Positions 8,374 through 19,213 are shown, counted from the stretch's first letter. The stretch is DNA of 64,000 bases from Luteimonas yindakuii (GCF_004803715.2 NZ_CP039383.2:124001-188000), one strand, 5' to 3'. Translations and numbers: made by a program. Notes: a model not told the origin generated them from the sequence alone.

Positions 8374-9433
8374 ATGTCCGCCGCCGCATCGCCGCCCGTG
8401 CCCGAGTTCGACGCCCTGACCACGCCGCTGGCCTGGACCGGCGCGGACGGCTGGGTGGCCGGCTGCAACCAGGCGTTCGCACGTTGGCTGGGGGTGGGGG
8501 CGCGGCGCGTGGTGGGCGGCCCGCTGGTGGGGCTCGACACCGAGCAGCCGTCGCGCCTCGCGGAAGCGCTGGCGCGCGGTGGAGGCGACGGTGCGCCGTT
8601 GCGCCTGCGGCGGCTCGCGCTGGCATATCCGGGGGCCGCGGTGCGTTTTGCCGATGGCTGGCTGAGCCGCCACGCCGATGGCGGCTGGCTGCTGGAGGCG
8701 CATCCGGTCGATGAATTTCCCGGCGAGGATCCGCTGCATGCGCTGCCCGGTGCGCTGTCGGCATCGCTGCGCGGGCTCGCCCACGAACTGCGCAACCCGC
8801 TGGCGGGGATCAAGGGGGCCGGCCAGCTGCTGGCGCGGCGCGTGCAGGACGACGACAGCCGCGAACTGGTGGCGCTGGTGCAGGCCGAAGTCGATCGCCT
8901 CACGCGGCTGGTGGACGACCTGCTGGCGCCGGTGCCGCCGCAGCCGCACGCGCCGCTCAACATCCACGCCGTGCTCGAGCGGGTGCTGCGGCTGGCCGAG
9001 GCCGATGCCGGCTGGGGCGTGCGCCTGGTGCGCGATTACGACCCCAGCCTGCCCGAACTCGAGGGCGACCCTGCACGCCTGACCCAGGCCGTCTGGAACC
9101 TGGTGCGCAATGCGATCCAGGCCGGCGCCGACACCGTCACCCTGCGCACGCGCATCGAACATGCCGTGCGCATTGCCGATGCGCCGCACGCCCGCGCGCT
9201 GAGGCTGGAGATCGTCGACGACGGCCGCGGCGTGCCGGAAGAACTTGCCGGGCAGGTATTCCTGCCCTTGGTATCCGGCCGCGCCGACGGCACCGGGCTC
9301 GGCCTGGCGGTCGCGCAGCAGGTGGCGCGCGAGCATCGCGGTTCGCTCGCCTACCGCTCGCGCGCCGGGCATACGGTGTTCACCCTGCTGCTGCCACTGG
9401 ACACGCTGCACGACGACGCGCAGGAGCCCGGCG

Positions 9434-9441
<8 letters not shown>
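8374..9441 (+). CDS. ntrB: nitrogen regulation sensor histidine kinase NtrB
   Basis: 355 residues, the size of NtrB/GlnL. A short N-terminal PAS-like region (about 1-120) is followed by the H-box GLAHELRNPLAGIKGAG with the phospho-accepting His137. The N-box NLVRNAIQA and ATP-lid glycine boxes DDGRGVP and GTGLGLAVA come next. No membrane segment is seen, as expected for a cytoplasmic sensor read out through P-II. In family members NtrB phosphorylates NtrC when nitrogen is limiting. The frame is open upstream to 7978, but ATG 8374 matches the family N-terminus and follows the NtrC box. It overlaps ntrC by 8 bp. Confidence 0.93.
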
Positions 9442-10861
<1,420 letters not shown>

Positions 10862-10979
10862 CGGCATAGCGCGCAGACAGCGCAGACACCGCAGCATCCG
10901 CGGTCCCAGCGTCGTTTCATTCGCGCTCCGCTCCACGGCGGTATCTTCTCCGGCTCCCCGCACCCCCAGAACCGTCCCC

Positions 10980-11534
10980 ATGAAGATCCGCTCGCTGGCT
11001 CCACTCGCGGTATTGCTGCTGTCGGCCTGCGCCAGCGCGCCGCGGACACCGCAGGCGCCGACGCCAGCGGCCACGCCGGCGCCGCCGGTGCATGCGGCGT
11101 CGGGCACTGCACAGGAAGCGTTCGTGCCGCTGGCCTCGGCGTCCGGCAGCCTGGTCAGCGGACGCGCGACGCTGGTTGCGGTCGCAGGTGGCGTGCGTGT
11201 CAGTGGCGAGGTCGGCGGACTGGTGCGCAATGGCGCGCACGGGCTGCAGGTACACGAGCGTGGCGATTGCAGTGCGGCGGATGCCAGCAGTGCCGGTGCC
11301 TATTTCGATCCCGCCGCCGGTGCCGACCAGCGTGGCGTGGTGGCCGGCGCCAGTACCATCCGCATCGTCGCCGATGCCGAAGGCGTGGCGCGCTTCGACC
11401 TGCAGGTGCCGGGCGCGGTGCTCGGTGGCGGCGCGGCCAACGACATCGCCGGACGCGCGCTGGTGGTGTCGGGCGCAACGCCGGGATCGTTCAGTGCGCG
11501 CGTCGCCTGCGGGGTGATCCGCGTGGTGCGCTGA
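10980..11534 (+). CDS. degenerate Cu/Zn superoxide dismutase-like lipoprotein
   Basis: 184 residues starting MKIRSLAPLAVLLLSAC, a lipoprotein signal. The body aligns by eye with SodC of the next gene, but most metal ligands are gone: the HxH pair reads LQVHERGDC (one His lost), GGHFNP reads GAYFDP, and the HG/DHHAGD segment is absent. The core disulfide region SARVACGVIRVV remains. It is therefore probably an inactive structural relative or copper-binding protein rather than a dismutase. It lies 58 bp upstream of sodC in the same direction, suggesting tandem duplication and divergence. Possible co-transcription. Confidence 0.75.
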   Translation: MKIRSLAPLAVLLLSACASAPRTPQAPTPAATPAPPVHAASGTAQEAFVPLASASGSLVSGRATLVAVAGGVRVSGEVGGLVRNGAHGLQVHERGDCSAADASSAGAYFDPAAGADQRGVVAGASTIRIVADAEGVARFDLQVPGAVLGGGAANDIAGRALVVSGATPGSFSARVACGVIRVVR

Positions 11535-11592
11535 CTGCACGGCAACACCGGTTGCGGTATACCGGGCGCCCAGACCCGAACCGGAGTTCCCC

Positions 11593-12240
11593 ATGCGCAG
11601 GATCCTGCTGCTCACCCCGCTGTTCGCCGCCCTGGCGGCCTGCTCGCCCGCCGACCGCGGCGACGGCGAGATGGTCGCCGACCAGCCCTCGGCCTCCCCG
11701 CAGACCGCACCGCTGGCCTCCTCGCCCACCGATCCGGCGGCCAATGCGGACGCGCAGATGATGGGCGGCGTCAACGACCTGATGGCCGCCACCGTCGTCC
11801 TCGCGCCCACCGCCGGCAACGACGTCAGCGGCAACCTGCGCTTCACCCGCTCGGGTGACGGCATCCGCGTCAGCGGCGACGTGCGCGGCCTGCCCGCCGG
11901 TGGCGAGCACGGCTTCCACGTGCACGAGAACGGCGATTGCAGCGCGCCCGATGCCACCAGCGCCGGCGGCCACTTCAACCCGACCTCGCAGCCGCATGGC
12001 CGCGTCGGCCAGGGCGACCACCACGCCGGCGACAGCGACAACCTCACCGCCGACGACGGTGGCGTCGCCCGCGTCGACAACGCGCTGGCCGGGGTGACCC
12101 TGGGAGATGGCGCGGCTACCGACATCATCGGCAAGGCCGTCATCGTGCATGCCAACCCCGACGACTACGCCACCCAGCCCACCGGCAATGCCGGCGACCG
12201 CCTCGCCTGTGGCGTGATCGAGGCCAGCGCGGGGCGTTGA
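11593..12240 (+). CDS. sodC: superoxide dismutase [Cu-Zn], periplasmic lipoprotein
   Basis: 215 residues with lipoprotein signal MRRILLLTPLFAALAAC. The Cu/Zn ligands are intact: FHVHENGDC gives two copper histidines, GGHFNP and the PHG / GDHHAGD stretch give the bridging and zinc ligands, and VIVHANPDDY gives the last copper histidine. GNAGDRLACGVIE carries the active-site arginine and the disulfide cysteine. The enzyme dismutates superoxide in the periplasm. A linker of about 40 residues precedes the catalytic domain. It pairs with the degenerate paralogue just upstream. Confidence 0.93.
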   Translation: MRRILLLTPLFAALAACSPADRGDGEMVADQPSASPQTAPLASSPTDPAANADAQMMGGVNDLMAATVVLAPTAGNDVSGNLRFTRSGDGIRVSGDVRGLPAGGEHGFHVHENGDCSAPDATSAGGHFNPTSQPHGRVGQGDHHAGDSDNLTADDGGVARVDNALAGVTLGDGAATDIIGKAVIVHANPDDYATQPTGNAGDRLACGVIEASAGR

Positions 12241-12312
12241 TGCCGCACGCGGCCTTCTTCGTTACGGAGAGGGCCGTCGTGGCGGCGTCGTACACGAAGC
12301 TCAACTGCAATG

Positions 12313-12434
12313 TCCATGGATGCCCGCCTGCGCGGGCATGACGGGGCTGGAGTCGGAAGTGGGCCCCGCGAGGCACCTGAGTGCCCGGGGTCGGGCCGGG
12401 AAGTCGCTGGATGCCCGCCTGCGCGGGCATGACG
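12313..12434. repeat. two direct REP-like palindromes
   Basis: TGGATGCCCGCCTGCGCGGG-CATGACG at 12313-12343 and again at 12404-12434, same orientation. They lie between sodC and a convergent gene. The rest of the 296-bp gap shows nothing further. Confidence 0.8.
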
Positions 12435-12536
12435 ACGTCGGGCGTGGTTGTCGCGAAATCGCTCTTCGCTGGCGTGGAGACGACCGAGGTAACGCGGTGA
12501 AGCGATCGCCCGTACGGTGGGACGTCGAAGCGGGAC

Positions 12537-13418
12537 TCAGCCGATGACGCTGCGCGGATCGGCGTCATCCGGGCAGTGGTCGAAACGCACCGGGATGCCG
12601 TGCGCGCGCAGCACCGCGTCGAACTGGCGCTGGCGCGCCTCGAAGTGCATCCATCCGTGCTGCAGCCGCGCCTCGTCGGCTTCGCCGGCGGCATAACGCG
12701 CGCGCCAGGCGGCGGGCGAGAACAGCGCGATGCGTGCCTCGCCACCGGTGTAGTGCACCAGCGGCTCCGGCGCGGCATCCAGCCAGGCCTCGTCCGTGGG
12801 CGACAGCAGCGCGGTCTCCAGCACCGCCCACAACGGCGCGATGCCGGCGTGTTCGTACTGCAGCGCGGTCATCGCCAGCAGGTCGTGCGCGGTGAGGTAG
12901 CGCGCGTGCTCGATGACCAGGCCGAACGCCTCCTGCGCATGCAGCGCGGTCTCCGCACCGGCCATGCCGGTTTCCATCAGGTCGCGTTCGAACACATCCG
13001 CGACCGCCGCGGTGGTCGCGGCATCGCCGCGCAGCAGCAACGGCACCAGCCGCAACGGTCCGCCTGCGTGTTCGTGCGCGGGCGCCAGCGCGCCCGGCAG
13101 GCGGCCTTCGTGCGCGCCGAAGGCGATGACACGGCCCCCCGCTTCGCCGGGCGCGCGCGCGGCGAGCTGGTCGATCTCGCGATGCAGCGGCCAGCCCGGG
13201 CGCAGCAGTTCCACCGGGTCGTAATGGGCGCCGACGGTGATCAGGTCGAGCGTGGCGGCTGCGGGTGCGAAGCCGGCCAGGTCGCGCGCGATGCGCTCGC
13301 CGAGTGCACCCGCGTCGGCCTGCGCAAGCGCGTCGGGACCGCGCACGCGCACATCGCCGAGTTCGAGCGCGAGCGCTGCACGCACGACGGGGCCGGGGTT
13401 CAGCGCGGAGTCTGGCAT
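12537..13418 (-). CDS. conserved hypothetical protein
   Basis: 293 residues, acidic and alanine-rich, no signal peptide or membrane segment visible. I do not recognise a named family with certainty. The sequence is well conserved in style (few low-complexity stretches, codon use like its neighbours), with a central LLLRGDAATTAAVADVFERDLMETG-like region (family unknown) and a C-terminal YTGGEARIALFSPAAW segment rich in aromatic residues. It is transcribed divergently from fadI with 88 bp between starts, so the two may share a control region. ATG 13418 starts the reading frame; no better start is seen. Confidence 0.65.
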   Translation of the reverse strand: MPDSALNPGPVVRAALALELGDVRVRGPDALAQADAGALGERIARDLAGFAPAAATLDLITVGAHYDPVELLRPGWPLHREIDQLAARAPGEAGGRVIAFGAHEGRLPGALAPAHEHAGGPLRLVPLLLRGDAATTAAVADVFERDLMETGMAGAETALHAQEAFGLVIEHARYLTAHDLLAMTALQYEHAGIAPLWAVLETALLSPTDEAWLDAAPEPLVHYTGGEARIALFSPAAWRARYAAGEADEARLQHGWMHFEARQRQFDAVLRAHGIPVRFDHCPDDADPRSVIG

Positions 13419-13506
13419 GGTGATTGGACGTCCCGGGTGGCGGCGGTAAACTCGATTCCATTATGCCCGTCAAGGTCGACAGGCACTTTCCCTTGAGGAG
13501 CTCCCG

Positions 13507-14784
13507 ATGCCGTCAGGTCGTCCCGTCGCCGTACTGGGTGGCGTTCGCATTCCCTTTTGCCGGCAGAACAGCGCCTACGCGGACGTCGGCAACCTCGGCA
13601 TGTCGGTCAGGACCCTCGGCGCGCTGGTGGAGAAGTTCGGCCTGCACGGCCAGCAGCTCGGCGAAGTGGCGATGGGTGCGGTGATCAAGCATTCCAGCGA
13701 CTGGAACCTGGGCCGCGAGGCGGCGCTGTCGTCCGGGCTTTCGCCGCTGACCCCTGGCATCACCCTGCAGCGTGCCTGCGGCACCTCGCTGGATTCGCTG
13801 ATCACCATCGGCAACAGGATCGCGGTGGGGCAGATCGAGGCCGGCATCGGCGGCGGTGCCGACACCACCTCCGATGTGCCGATCGTCTATGGCCGCGCGC
13901 TGCGCCGGCGCCTGCTTGCCGCCAATGCGGCGAAGACGCCGAAGGACAAGCTGGCCGCATTCCGCGGCTTCCGCCTGCGTGAGCTCAAGCCGGATTTCCC
14001 CGGCGTCGCCGAGCCGCGCACCGGCAAGTCGATGGGCGAGCACTGCGAGGACATGGCCAAGCAGTGGAGCATCTCGCGCGATTCGCAGGACGAACTCGCC
14101 GCCGCCTCGCACCACAAGCTGGCCGCCGCCTACGACCGCGGGTTCTTCGACGACCTGGTGGTCAGCTTCCGCGGCGTCGCCCGCGACAACATCCTGCGTG
14201 CGGATACCTCGATCGAGAAACTCGCCACGCTCAAACCCGCCTTCGACCGTGCCTCCGGGCGCGGCACGCTGACCGCCGGCAACTCGACCCCGCTTACCGA
14301 CGGCGCCGCCGCCTGCCTGCTCGCCAGCGACGACTGGGCGCGCGCGCATGGCCACGAGCCGCTGTGTTACCTGCGCGACGCGCATGTGGCCGCGGTCGAT
14401 TTCGTCCATGGCGAAGGCCTGCTGATGGCGCCCACCGTGGCGGTGGCCGAGATGCTCCGTCGCAACGGCCTGACCCTGCAGGATTTCGACGTCTACGAAA
14501 TCCACGAGGCGTTTGCCGCGCAGGTGCTGTGCACGCTGCGTGCGTGGGAGAGCGAGGACTACTGCCGCGGCCGGCTGGGCCTGGACGCACCGCTGGGCCG
14601 CATCGAGCCGGCGAAGATCAATCCGCTGGGTTCGTCGCTGGCCACCGGGCATCCGTTCGCCGCCACTGGCGCGCGCATCGTCGCCACCGCCGCCAAGCAC
14701 CTCGCCGAACGCGGTGGCGGCCGTTGCCTGGTGTCGATCTGCACCGCCGGCGGCATGGGCGTGGTGGCGATCCTGGAGCGCTAG
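13507..14784 (+). CDS. fadI: acetyl-CoA C-acyltransferase (FadI-type thiolase)
   Basis: 425 residues, the length of FadI rather than the shorter FadA. It should cleave 3-ketoacyl-CoA with CoA in fatty-acid beta-oxidation. The nucleophilic cysteine is Cys91 in QRACGTSLDS, the catalytic histidine lies in EIHEAFAAQ, and the second cysteine lies in ICTAGGMG. Substrate-loop NPLGSSLATGHPFAATGAR is intact. A GAGGAG ribosome site precedes ATG 13507. No FadJ partner is adjacent. Possible link to the olefin pathway through acyl-CoA supply is inference only. Confidence 0.9.
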   Translation: MPSGRPVAVLGGVRIPFCRQNSAYADVGNLGMSVRTLGALVEKFGLHGQQLGEVAMGAVIKHSSDWNLGREAALSSGLSPLTPGITLQRACGTSLDSLITIGNRIAVGQIEAGIGGGADTTSDVPIVYGRALRRRLLAANAAKTPKDKLAAFRGFRLRELKPDFPGVAEPRTGKSMGEHCEDMAKQWSISRDSQDELAAASHHKLAAAYDRGFFDDLVVSFRGVARDNILRADTSIEKLATLKPAFDRASGRGTLTAGNSTPLTDGAAACLLASDDWARAHGHEPLCYLRDAHVAAVDFVHGEGLLMAPTVAVAEMLRRNGLTLQDFDVYEIHEAFAAQVLCTLRAWESEDYCRGRLGLDAPLGRIEPAKINPLGSSLATGHPFAATGARIVATAAKHLAERGGGRCLVSICTAGGMGVVAILER

Positions 14785-14801
14785 GAGGTCCGAACAACTG
14801 C

Positions 14802-14883
14802 CGTCATTCCCGCGAAGGCGGGAATCCAGGGAATTGTTGTTCAACGGCTACGTCCATGGATTCCCGCCTTCGCGGGAATGACG
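14802..14883. repeat. inverted REP-like pair between fadI and hemY
   Basis: CGTCATTCCCGCGAAGGCGG at 14802 onward is mirrored by its complement ending at 14883, making a stem-loop of about 80 bp between two convergent genes. It may serve as a bidirectional terminator. Confidence 0.85.
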
Positions 14884-14936
14884 AAGCGAGGATGCAGCCT
14901 TGGCCCTATCCGGGCACGGGTAGTAGCGCTGCGTGG

Positions 14937-16196
14937 TCAGCGCAGCGGCGGATCCAGGTCGCGGTCACGCATCGCATCGCCATCCAGCGGCATCACGGTG
15001 CCGGTGCCGGCACCGATGTCGCGTGGCGGCAGCGCGGTCACCGGCTGGCCGCGGCCGGCGCGCAACGCATTGGCGTAGGCGTAACGGGCGCGGGCCTCGT
15101 CGCCCTGCGCAAACCAGGCGTCGCCCAGCACTTCCCACGCGCCGGTGCCGGCGCCCTGGTCGATCGCGCGGTGCGCATAGTCTTCCGCGCGCGGCCACTG
15201 CGACTGTTCGGCCGACAACCTGGCGAGCGCCAGCAGCAGGGCCGGGCTGCGCGGATGCTTGCCCAGCCAGCGCTCGCAGGTGGCGACGCGGTGTTCGGTG
15301 CGGCCCAGCGGCAGGGCGCCGTAGCGGATGGCGAGCTTCTCGTCCCAGCGCGTGTCCAGTGCATGCTCGAGGCTGCGCGTGGCAGCTTCCTCCCAGCCCA
15401 GCGCCGCCGCCTGCTCGGCATAGGCCGCGGTCACCGGCGGATCGGCACGCAACGACTTGGGCAGTGCTTCCCAACGCGAGGCGAGCAGGTTGCCGTCCTC
15501 GGCCTCGCGCAACGATGCGGCCGCCCAGCGGGCTTCGAGGTCATCGAGCCGTTCCTTCGGCAGCGCATGCTGCTGGCGCAGGGCGCCGAGCAGTTCGTAG
15601 GCCTGCATCGCCTGGCCGGATGCGGCGAGCGCTTCGGCGCGCAGGGCCAGCCCGCGCGGCGGCAGCGGCTGCGCGGCCGGCGTGTCCAGCGCCACCAGGG
15701 CGTCGGTCGGGCGCTCCTCGGCGAGCGCGAGTTCGGCGGCGGCGATCGCGCGCGCGGCGGGGTGGCGTTCGCCGAAACCCTCGAGGCCGCGACGTGCGGC
15801 GGCGCTGTCGCCACGCGCCCATGCCGCCTGCACCGCGGCGATGCGTGCGGCGGCTTCGGTGTCGGGGTCCTCGCCGGCTTCGGCGAGCAGCTTCTCGGCG
15901 CGGCTGTAGTGGCCCTCGTGCAGGGCGACCATGCCCTCGGGCAGGCGCAGCCGCGCATGGCGGTCGCGGCGCCGGTTCCAGGTGCGGAACGGGAAGCTCA
16001 GCAGTGCCCACACCACCCACAGCACCAGCAGCACCAGCAGCGAGATGCCGATCGCCTCGACGAGGTTGGCGGTGTAGTCCATGCCGCCGTAGCGGACCAG
16101 GACGTGGCCGGTGTCGCCGGACAGCAGCATGTGGGCGACGAACGCGCCCAGCGCCGCGAGTACCAGCAGGAACAGCACGTTGCGAAGGACAGTCAT
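14937..16196 (-). CDS. hemY: heme biosynthesis protein HemY (TPR membrane protein)
   Basis: 419 residues. Two N-terminal transmembrane helices (VLFLLVLAALGAFVAHMLL and ISLLVLLVLWVVWALLSF) are followed by a cytosolic or periplasmic array of TPR-like helices, the layout of the HemY_N family. The protein is linked to late heme synthesis by its operon but its biochemical role is not established. It follows hemD by 104 bp on the same strand. The hemX gene that normally lies between hemD and hemY in gammaproteobacteria is absent here. Confidence 0.88.
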   Translation of the reverse strand: MTVLRNVLFLLVLAALGAFVAHMLLSGDTGHVLVRYGGMDYTANLVEAIGISLLVLLVLWVVWALLSFPFRTWNRRRDRHARLRLPEGMVALHEGHYSRAEKLLAEAGEDPDTEAAARIAAVQAAWARGDSAAARRGLEGFGERHPAARAIAAAELALAEERPTDALVALDTPAAQPLPPRGLALRAEALAASGQAMQAYELLGALRQQHALPKERLDDLEARWAAASLREAEDGNLLASRWEALPKSLRADPPVTAAYAEQAAALGWEEAATRSLEHALDTRWDEKLAIRYGALPLGRTEHRVATCERWLGKHPRSPALLLALARLSAEQSQWPRAEDYAHRAIDQGAGTGAWEVLGDAWFAQGDEARARYAYANALRAGRGQPVTALPPRDIGAGTGTVMPLDGDAMRDRDLDPPLR

Positions 16197-16300
16197 GGGA
16201 ACCGCTCCCCGGATCAGGACATTGGCGTGGTCACGCTAGAGCCCCGCCTGTCTGGGTGGCGTGCAGAGAATGAATGCGTGCCGGGACGGCGCGGGGCCGA

Positions 16301-17077
16301 TCAGGAGTCCGCCAGCGCCGCCATCAGCAGCGCCTCGGGCCGCGGGCTGTGCGCCGCCCGGGCCTGGGCGAAGCCGGCGTCGCGCGCGAGTTCGGCCAGC
16401 CGCTCGCTGGCCGCCACCACCCGCGCCGTGCGCAGGCGCTGGGCGGCGGCCGCCGGCAGGGCGTCGAGCACGCGTTGCAGGGCTTCGCCGCTGGTCAGCG
16501 GCAGCAGCAGGGGGGCATCGCCGGTGGCGAGCAGGCGCGCGACCTGCTCCGCGTCGAGCGGCAGCGGTTCACGCACGTAGACGTCGGCACGCACCACCCG
16601 GGCGCCGCGCGTGGCGAGCTCGGCAGCAATCCGGCCGCGTCCACCCGGTGCGGTCACCAGCCCCACGGTGCGACCGCGGACCTCACCCGTCGCCAGCTGC
16701 GGCATGGCGAGCAGGCCTTCGCTGTCCTCGCGCTCGGGGGCGACGGCATCGGCGACCCCGGCGGCGCGCAGCGCGGCACAGCTGCCGGCACCCACCGCCA
16801 GCCGCAGGCCTGCAGCGGTCAACGGCATCAATGCCGACGCGGCGGCGACCGCCGGCGGGCTGGTGAAGATCGCCAGCGGCGCAGCGAGTGCGGTGGCCAG
16901 GGCGGCACGCGTCGCGTCGTCGTCACGGTGGACGATCCGCCACGGCGACAGCGCGATCAGCTCGAGGCCATGCGCGGCCGCGGCACGTGCGAGCGTCGCG
17001 TGTTCGCCCGCCGGGCGCAGCGAGATCACGTAGGATGCCGGCCGGTCGGGCACGGCGGGAGTACTGGCATGCGGCAT
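16301..17077 (-). CDS. hemD: uroporphyrinogen-III synthase
   Basis: 258 residues, usual for HemD, which closes and inverts hydroxymethylbilane to uroporphyrinogen III in the cytoplasm. The family is very divergent, but several segments fit: an N-terminal YVISLRPAGEH, the FTSPPAVAAASALM segment (family F-TS-nAV), GRTVGLVTAPGGRGRIAAEL at the second-domain hinge, and LLPLTSGEALQRVLDAL near the end. Its position just upstream of hemY supports the call. It is divergent from the thioesterase-like gene, with 54 bp between starts. Confidence 0.85.
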   Translation of the reverse strand: MPHASTPAVPDRPASYVISLRPAGEHATLARAAAAHGLELIALSPWRIVHRDDDATRAALATALAAPLAIFTSPPAVAAASALMPLTAAGLRLAVGAGSCAALRAAGVADAVAPEREDSEGLLAMPQLATGEVRGRTVGLVTAPGGRGRIAAELATRGARVVRADVYVREPLPLDAEQVARLLATGDAPLLLPLTSGEALQRVLDALPAAAAQRLRTARVVAASERLAELARDAGFAQARAAHSPRPEALLMAALADS

Positions 17078-17131
17078 GGCCGCAGCTTGGTCCCTGGGCC
17101 CACATGCCGCAACCGCGACGAGGAGTTTTCG

Positions 17132-17632
17132 ATGACGTCACCGATGCAGGCCGACAGCGCCGCATTGCAGCGCCTGCAGGCCCACTTCGACGGCATGCCG
17201 CCGGTCGCGGCGATGCGGGTCGGCATCACCGGCTGGGATGGCGCGTGCCTGCGCCTGTCGGCGCCGCTGGCCGCACACGTCAATGACAAGGGCTGCGCCT
17301 TCGGTGGCAGCCTGGTATCGCTGGCGACGCTTGCGGCGTGGGGCCTGGTGACCCTGCAGGTGGAGGCGGCCGGGCTCGATGTTGACGTCTTCGTCGCCGC
17401 CACCGAGGTGCGCTATCGCGCGCCGCTGTTCGCCGACCTGCATGTCGAGGCAAGGCTGGAGGAGGGCGCGGGCTGGCAGGACTTCATCGACACCCTGCGC
17501 GCGCGCGGCCGCGCCAGCACCTGGCTGGTCGCTTCGCTGCCGCTGCCCGAGGGCGGCATCGCCACCGAAGCACGGCTGCGCTACGCCGCGATCCTGCGCA
17601 CGCCCGTTCCTGCGCCGGGGCAGGCCGACTAA
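17132..17632 (+). CDS. YiiD C-terminal-type hotdog thioesterase
   Basis: 166 residues. The sequence HVNDKGCAFGGSLVSLATLAAWG and later YRAPLFADLHVEARL match the hotdog fold of the YiiD_C putative thioesterase domain, here as a stand-alone protein. Such enzymes are predicted to hydrolyse acyl-CoA or acyl-ACP; the true substrate is unknown. ATG 17132 follows an AGGAG ribosome site. A lipoprotein gene begins one base after its stop, so they are probably co-transcribed. Confidence 0.78.
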   Translation: MTSPMQADSAALQRLQAHFDGMPPVAAMRVGITGWDGACLRLSAPLAAHVNDKGCAFGGSLVSLATLAAWGLVTLQVEAAGLDVDVFVAATEVRYRAPLFADLHVEARLEEGAGWQDFIDTLRARGRASTWLVASLPLPEGGIATEARLRYAAILRTPVPAPGQAD

Positions 17633-17633
17633 C

Positions 17634-18089
17634 ATGCCGGCGGGGACCAACAACGGGATGCAGGCGATGGGCTGGATGCGATGGGGCACGGTAGTGACGC
17701 TGGCGCTGGCCACGCTGCTGCTCACGGGCTGCGCGACGGGGGGCAAGAAGACCAGCGAACTCGAGCGCATGCAGTACATGTACTCGGCGGCGATCCGCTG
17801 GGGCGATTTCGAGGGCGCCTGGAACCTGGTCGACCCCGAAATCCGCGAAGCGCGGCCGATGAGCGCGCTCGAATTCCAGCGCTACGAGCAGATCCAGGTC
17901 TCGGGCTACCGCGAGCTCGCGTCGCAGCCGGGTGAGGCCACCGCCGCGCGCGAGATCCAGATCGGCGTGATCAACCGCCACACCATGGCCGAGCGCACGG
18001 TGCGCTACACCGAGCAGTGGCGTTACGACGCCGAGGCCGCCCGCTGGTGGCTGACCGGCGGGCTGCCGGACTTCTGGGCCGGCGAGTAA
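17634..18089 (+). CDS. putative lipoprotein, unknown function
   Basis: 151 residues. A lipoprotein signal ends in LLLTGCATGG, so the mature protein should be lipid-anchored in the envelope. The rest is a compact alpha/beta domain beginning MQYMYSAAIRWGDFEGAWNLVDP and ending WWLTGGLPDFWAGE, resembling small NTF2-like envelope proteins of Xanthomonadaceae. This is similarity of pattern only. ATG 17634 is one base past the previous stop; ATG 17658 (MQAMGW) is an equally possible start. Confidence 0.7.
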   Translation: MPAGTNNGMQAMGWMRWGTVVTLALATLLLTGCATGGKKTSELERMQYMYSAAIRWGDFEGAWNLVDPEIREARPMSALEFQRYEQIQVSGYRELASQPGEATAAREIQIGVINRHTMAERTVRYTEQWRYDAEAARWWLTGGLPDFWAGE

Positions 18090-18177
18090 CGGCGCGCCTG
18101 CCGACGCGGGCGCGGCGTTTTGCGCCCCGCCGCGCACTGGGCGACAATCGCCGCCCGCCGTCTGCCGTAGCGATCAC

Positions 18178-18612
18178 GTGACTTTCGAAGAACTGCTGGC
18201 CTTTGCCGGCCGCAACCACCTGCTGTCGATGGCGCTCGCCGGCATCACGCTGGCCCTGATCTGGACCGAGATCAGCCGCCTCACCCGCGGTTTCAAGGGC
18301 CTGCGCCCGGCCGAACTCACCGCGCTGGTCAACCGCGACAATGCGCTGGTGGTCGACCTGCGGCCCAGCGGCGACTTCGAGAAGGGCCACATCCCCGGCT
18401 CGAAGAACGTGCAGATGAGCCAGTTCGATCCCGAGAACAAGCAGCTCGCGGCCGCCAGGGCGCTGCCGGTGGTGCTGGTGTGCAAGACCGGCCAGACCGC
18501 CAACACGGCCGCCAAGCGACTGAAGAAGGCCGGCTTCGAACACGTCTACGTGCTCGAGGGCGGCATCGGCGCCTGGCAGCAGGCCGACCTGCCGCTCAAG
18601 CGCGGCCGCTGA
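18178..18612 (+). CDS. membrane-anchored rhodanese-like protein
   Basis: 144 residues from a GTG start. One N-terminal transmembrane helix (about 15-32) is followed by a single rhodanese domain: VVDLRPSGDFEKGHIPGS, then the active-site loop VCKTGQTA with the catalytic cysteine, and VLEGGIGAW. The fold transfers sulfane sulfur in relatives such as YibN. The order rhodanese-secB-gpsA is conserved in gammaproteobacteria (a glutaredoxin gene often sits between; it is absent here). SecB follows after 79 bp. Confidence 0.88.
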   Translation: MTFEELLAFAGRNHLLSMALAGITLALIWTEISRLTRGFKGLRPAELTALVNRDNALVVDLRPSGDFEKGHIPGSKNVQMSQFDPENKQLAAARALPVVLVCKTGQTANTAAKRLKKAGFEHVYVLEGGIGAWQQADLPLKRGR

Positions 18613-18691
18613 CAGACCCGGGGCGCCGCCGGTCGCGGTGCCATAATCGATCCTTTCCGATCCCACTACCCGAATTCCGCTGGAGTCCACC

Positions 18692-19210
18692 ATGTCCGAG
18701 CAAGACAACGTCGCCGCCAATGGCGCCGCCGCCCCCGCGCAGCCTGCCGGCGCGCAGTTCACCGTCGAGAAGATCTACGTCAAGGACGTGTCGTTCGAGT
18801 CGCCGAAGGCGCCGCAGATCTTCAACGAGCAGGCGCAGCCGCAGCTCAACATGAGCCTCAACCAGAGCGTGCAGCGCGTTGGCGACAACGGCTACGAGGT
18901 GGTGCTCAAAATCACCCTGACCTGCTCGCTGGCCGAGGACAACACCGTCTACGTGGCCGAAGTTGCGCAGGCCGGCGTGTTCGGGCTGGCCGGTTTCGAG
19001 GCCAACGTGCTCGACGCCATGCTCGGCACCCATTGCCCGAACGTGCTGTACCCGTACGCGCGCCAGCTGCTCGGCGAGCTGATCCAGGCCGGTGGCTTCC
19101 CGCCGTTCCTGCTGCAGCCGATCAACTTCGACGCCCTGTACGCCGAAGGGCTGCGCCAGCGTGCCGGCCAGCAGGCCGGTGACGGCACCGAGATCGTCGG
19201 CAACGCCTGA
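18692..19210 (+). CDS. secB: protein-export chaperone SecB
   Basis: 172 residues. SecB keeps precursor proteins unfolded and hands them to SecA. Family segments are clear: [28 protein letters not shown], the tetramer strand [36 protein letters not shown] and [19 protein letters not shown] ribosome site lies upstream. A non-conserved alanine-rich N-terminus (about 20 residues) precedes the domain. gpsA starts 3 bp after the stop. Confidence 0.96.
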   Translation: MSEQDNVAANGAAAPAQPAGAQFTVEKIYVKDVSFESPKAPQIFNEQAQPQLNMSLNQSVQRVGDNGYEVVLKITLTCSLAEDNTVYVAEVAQAGVFGLAGFEANVLDAMLGTHCPNVLYPYARQLLGELIQAGGFPPFLLQPINFDALYAEGLRQRAGQQAGDGTEIVGNA

Positions 19211-19213
19211 CCG

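Noticed and set aside
7645..9411. 588-codon antisense open frame over ntrB
   Set aside because: Antisense shadow of ntrB and of repeat element 1; no ribosome site or family match.
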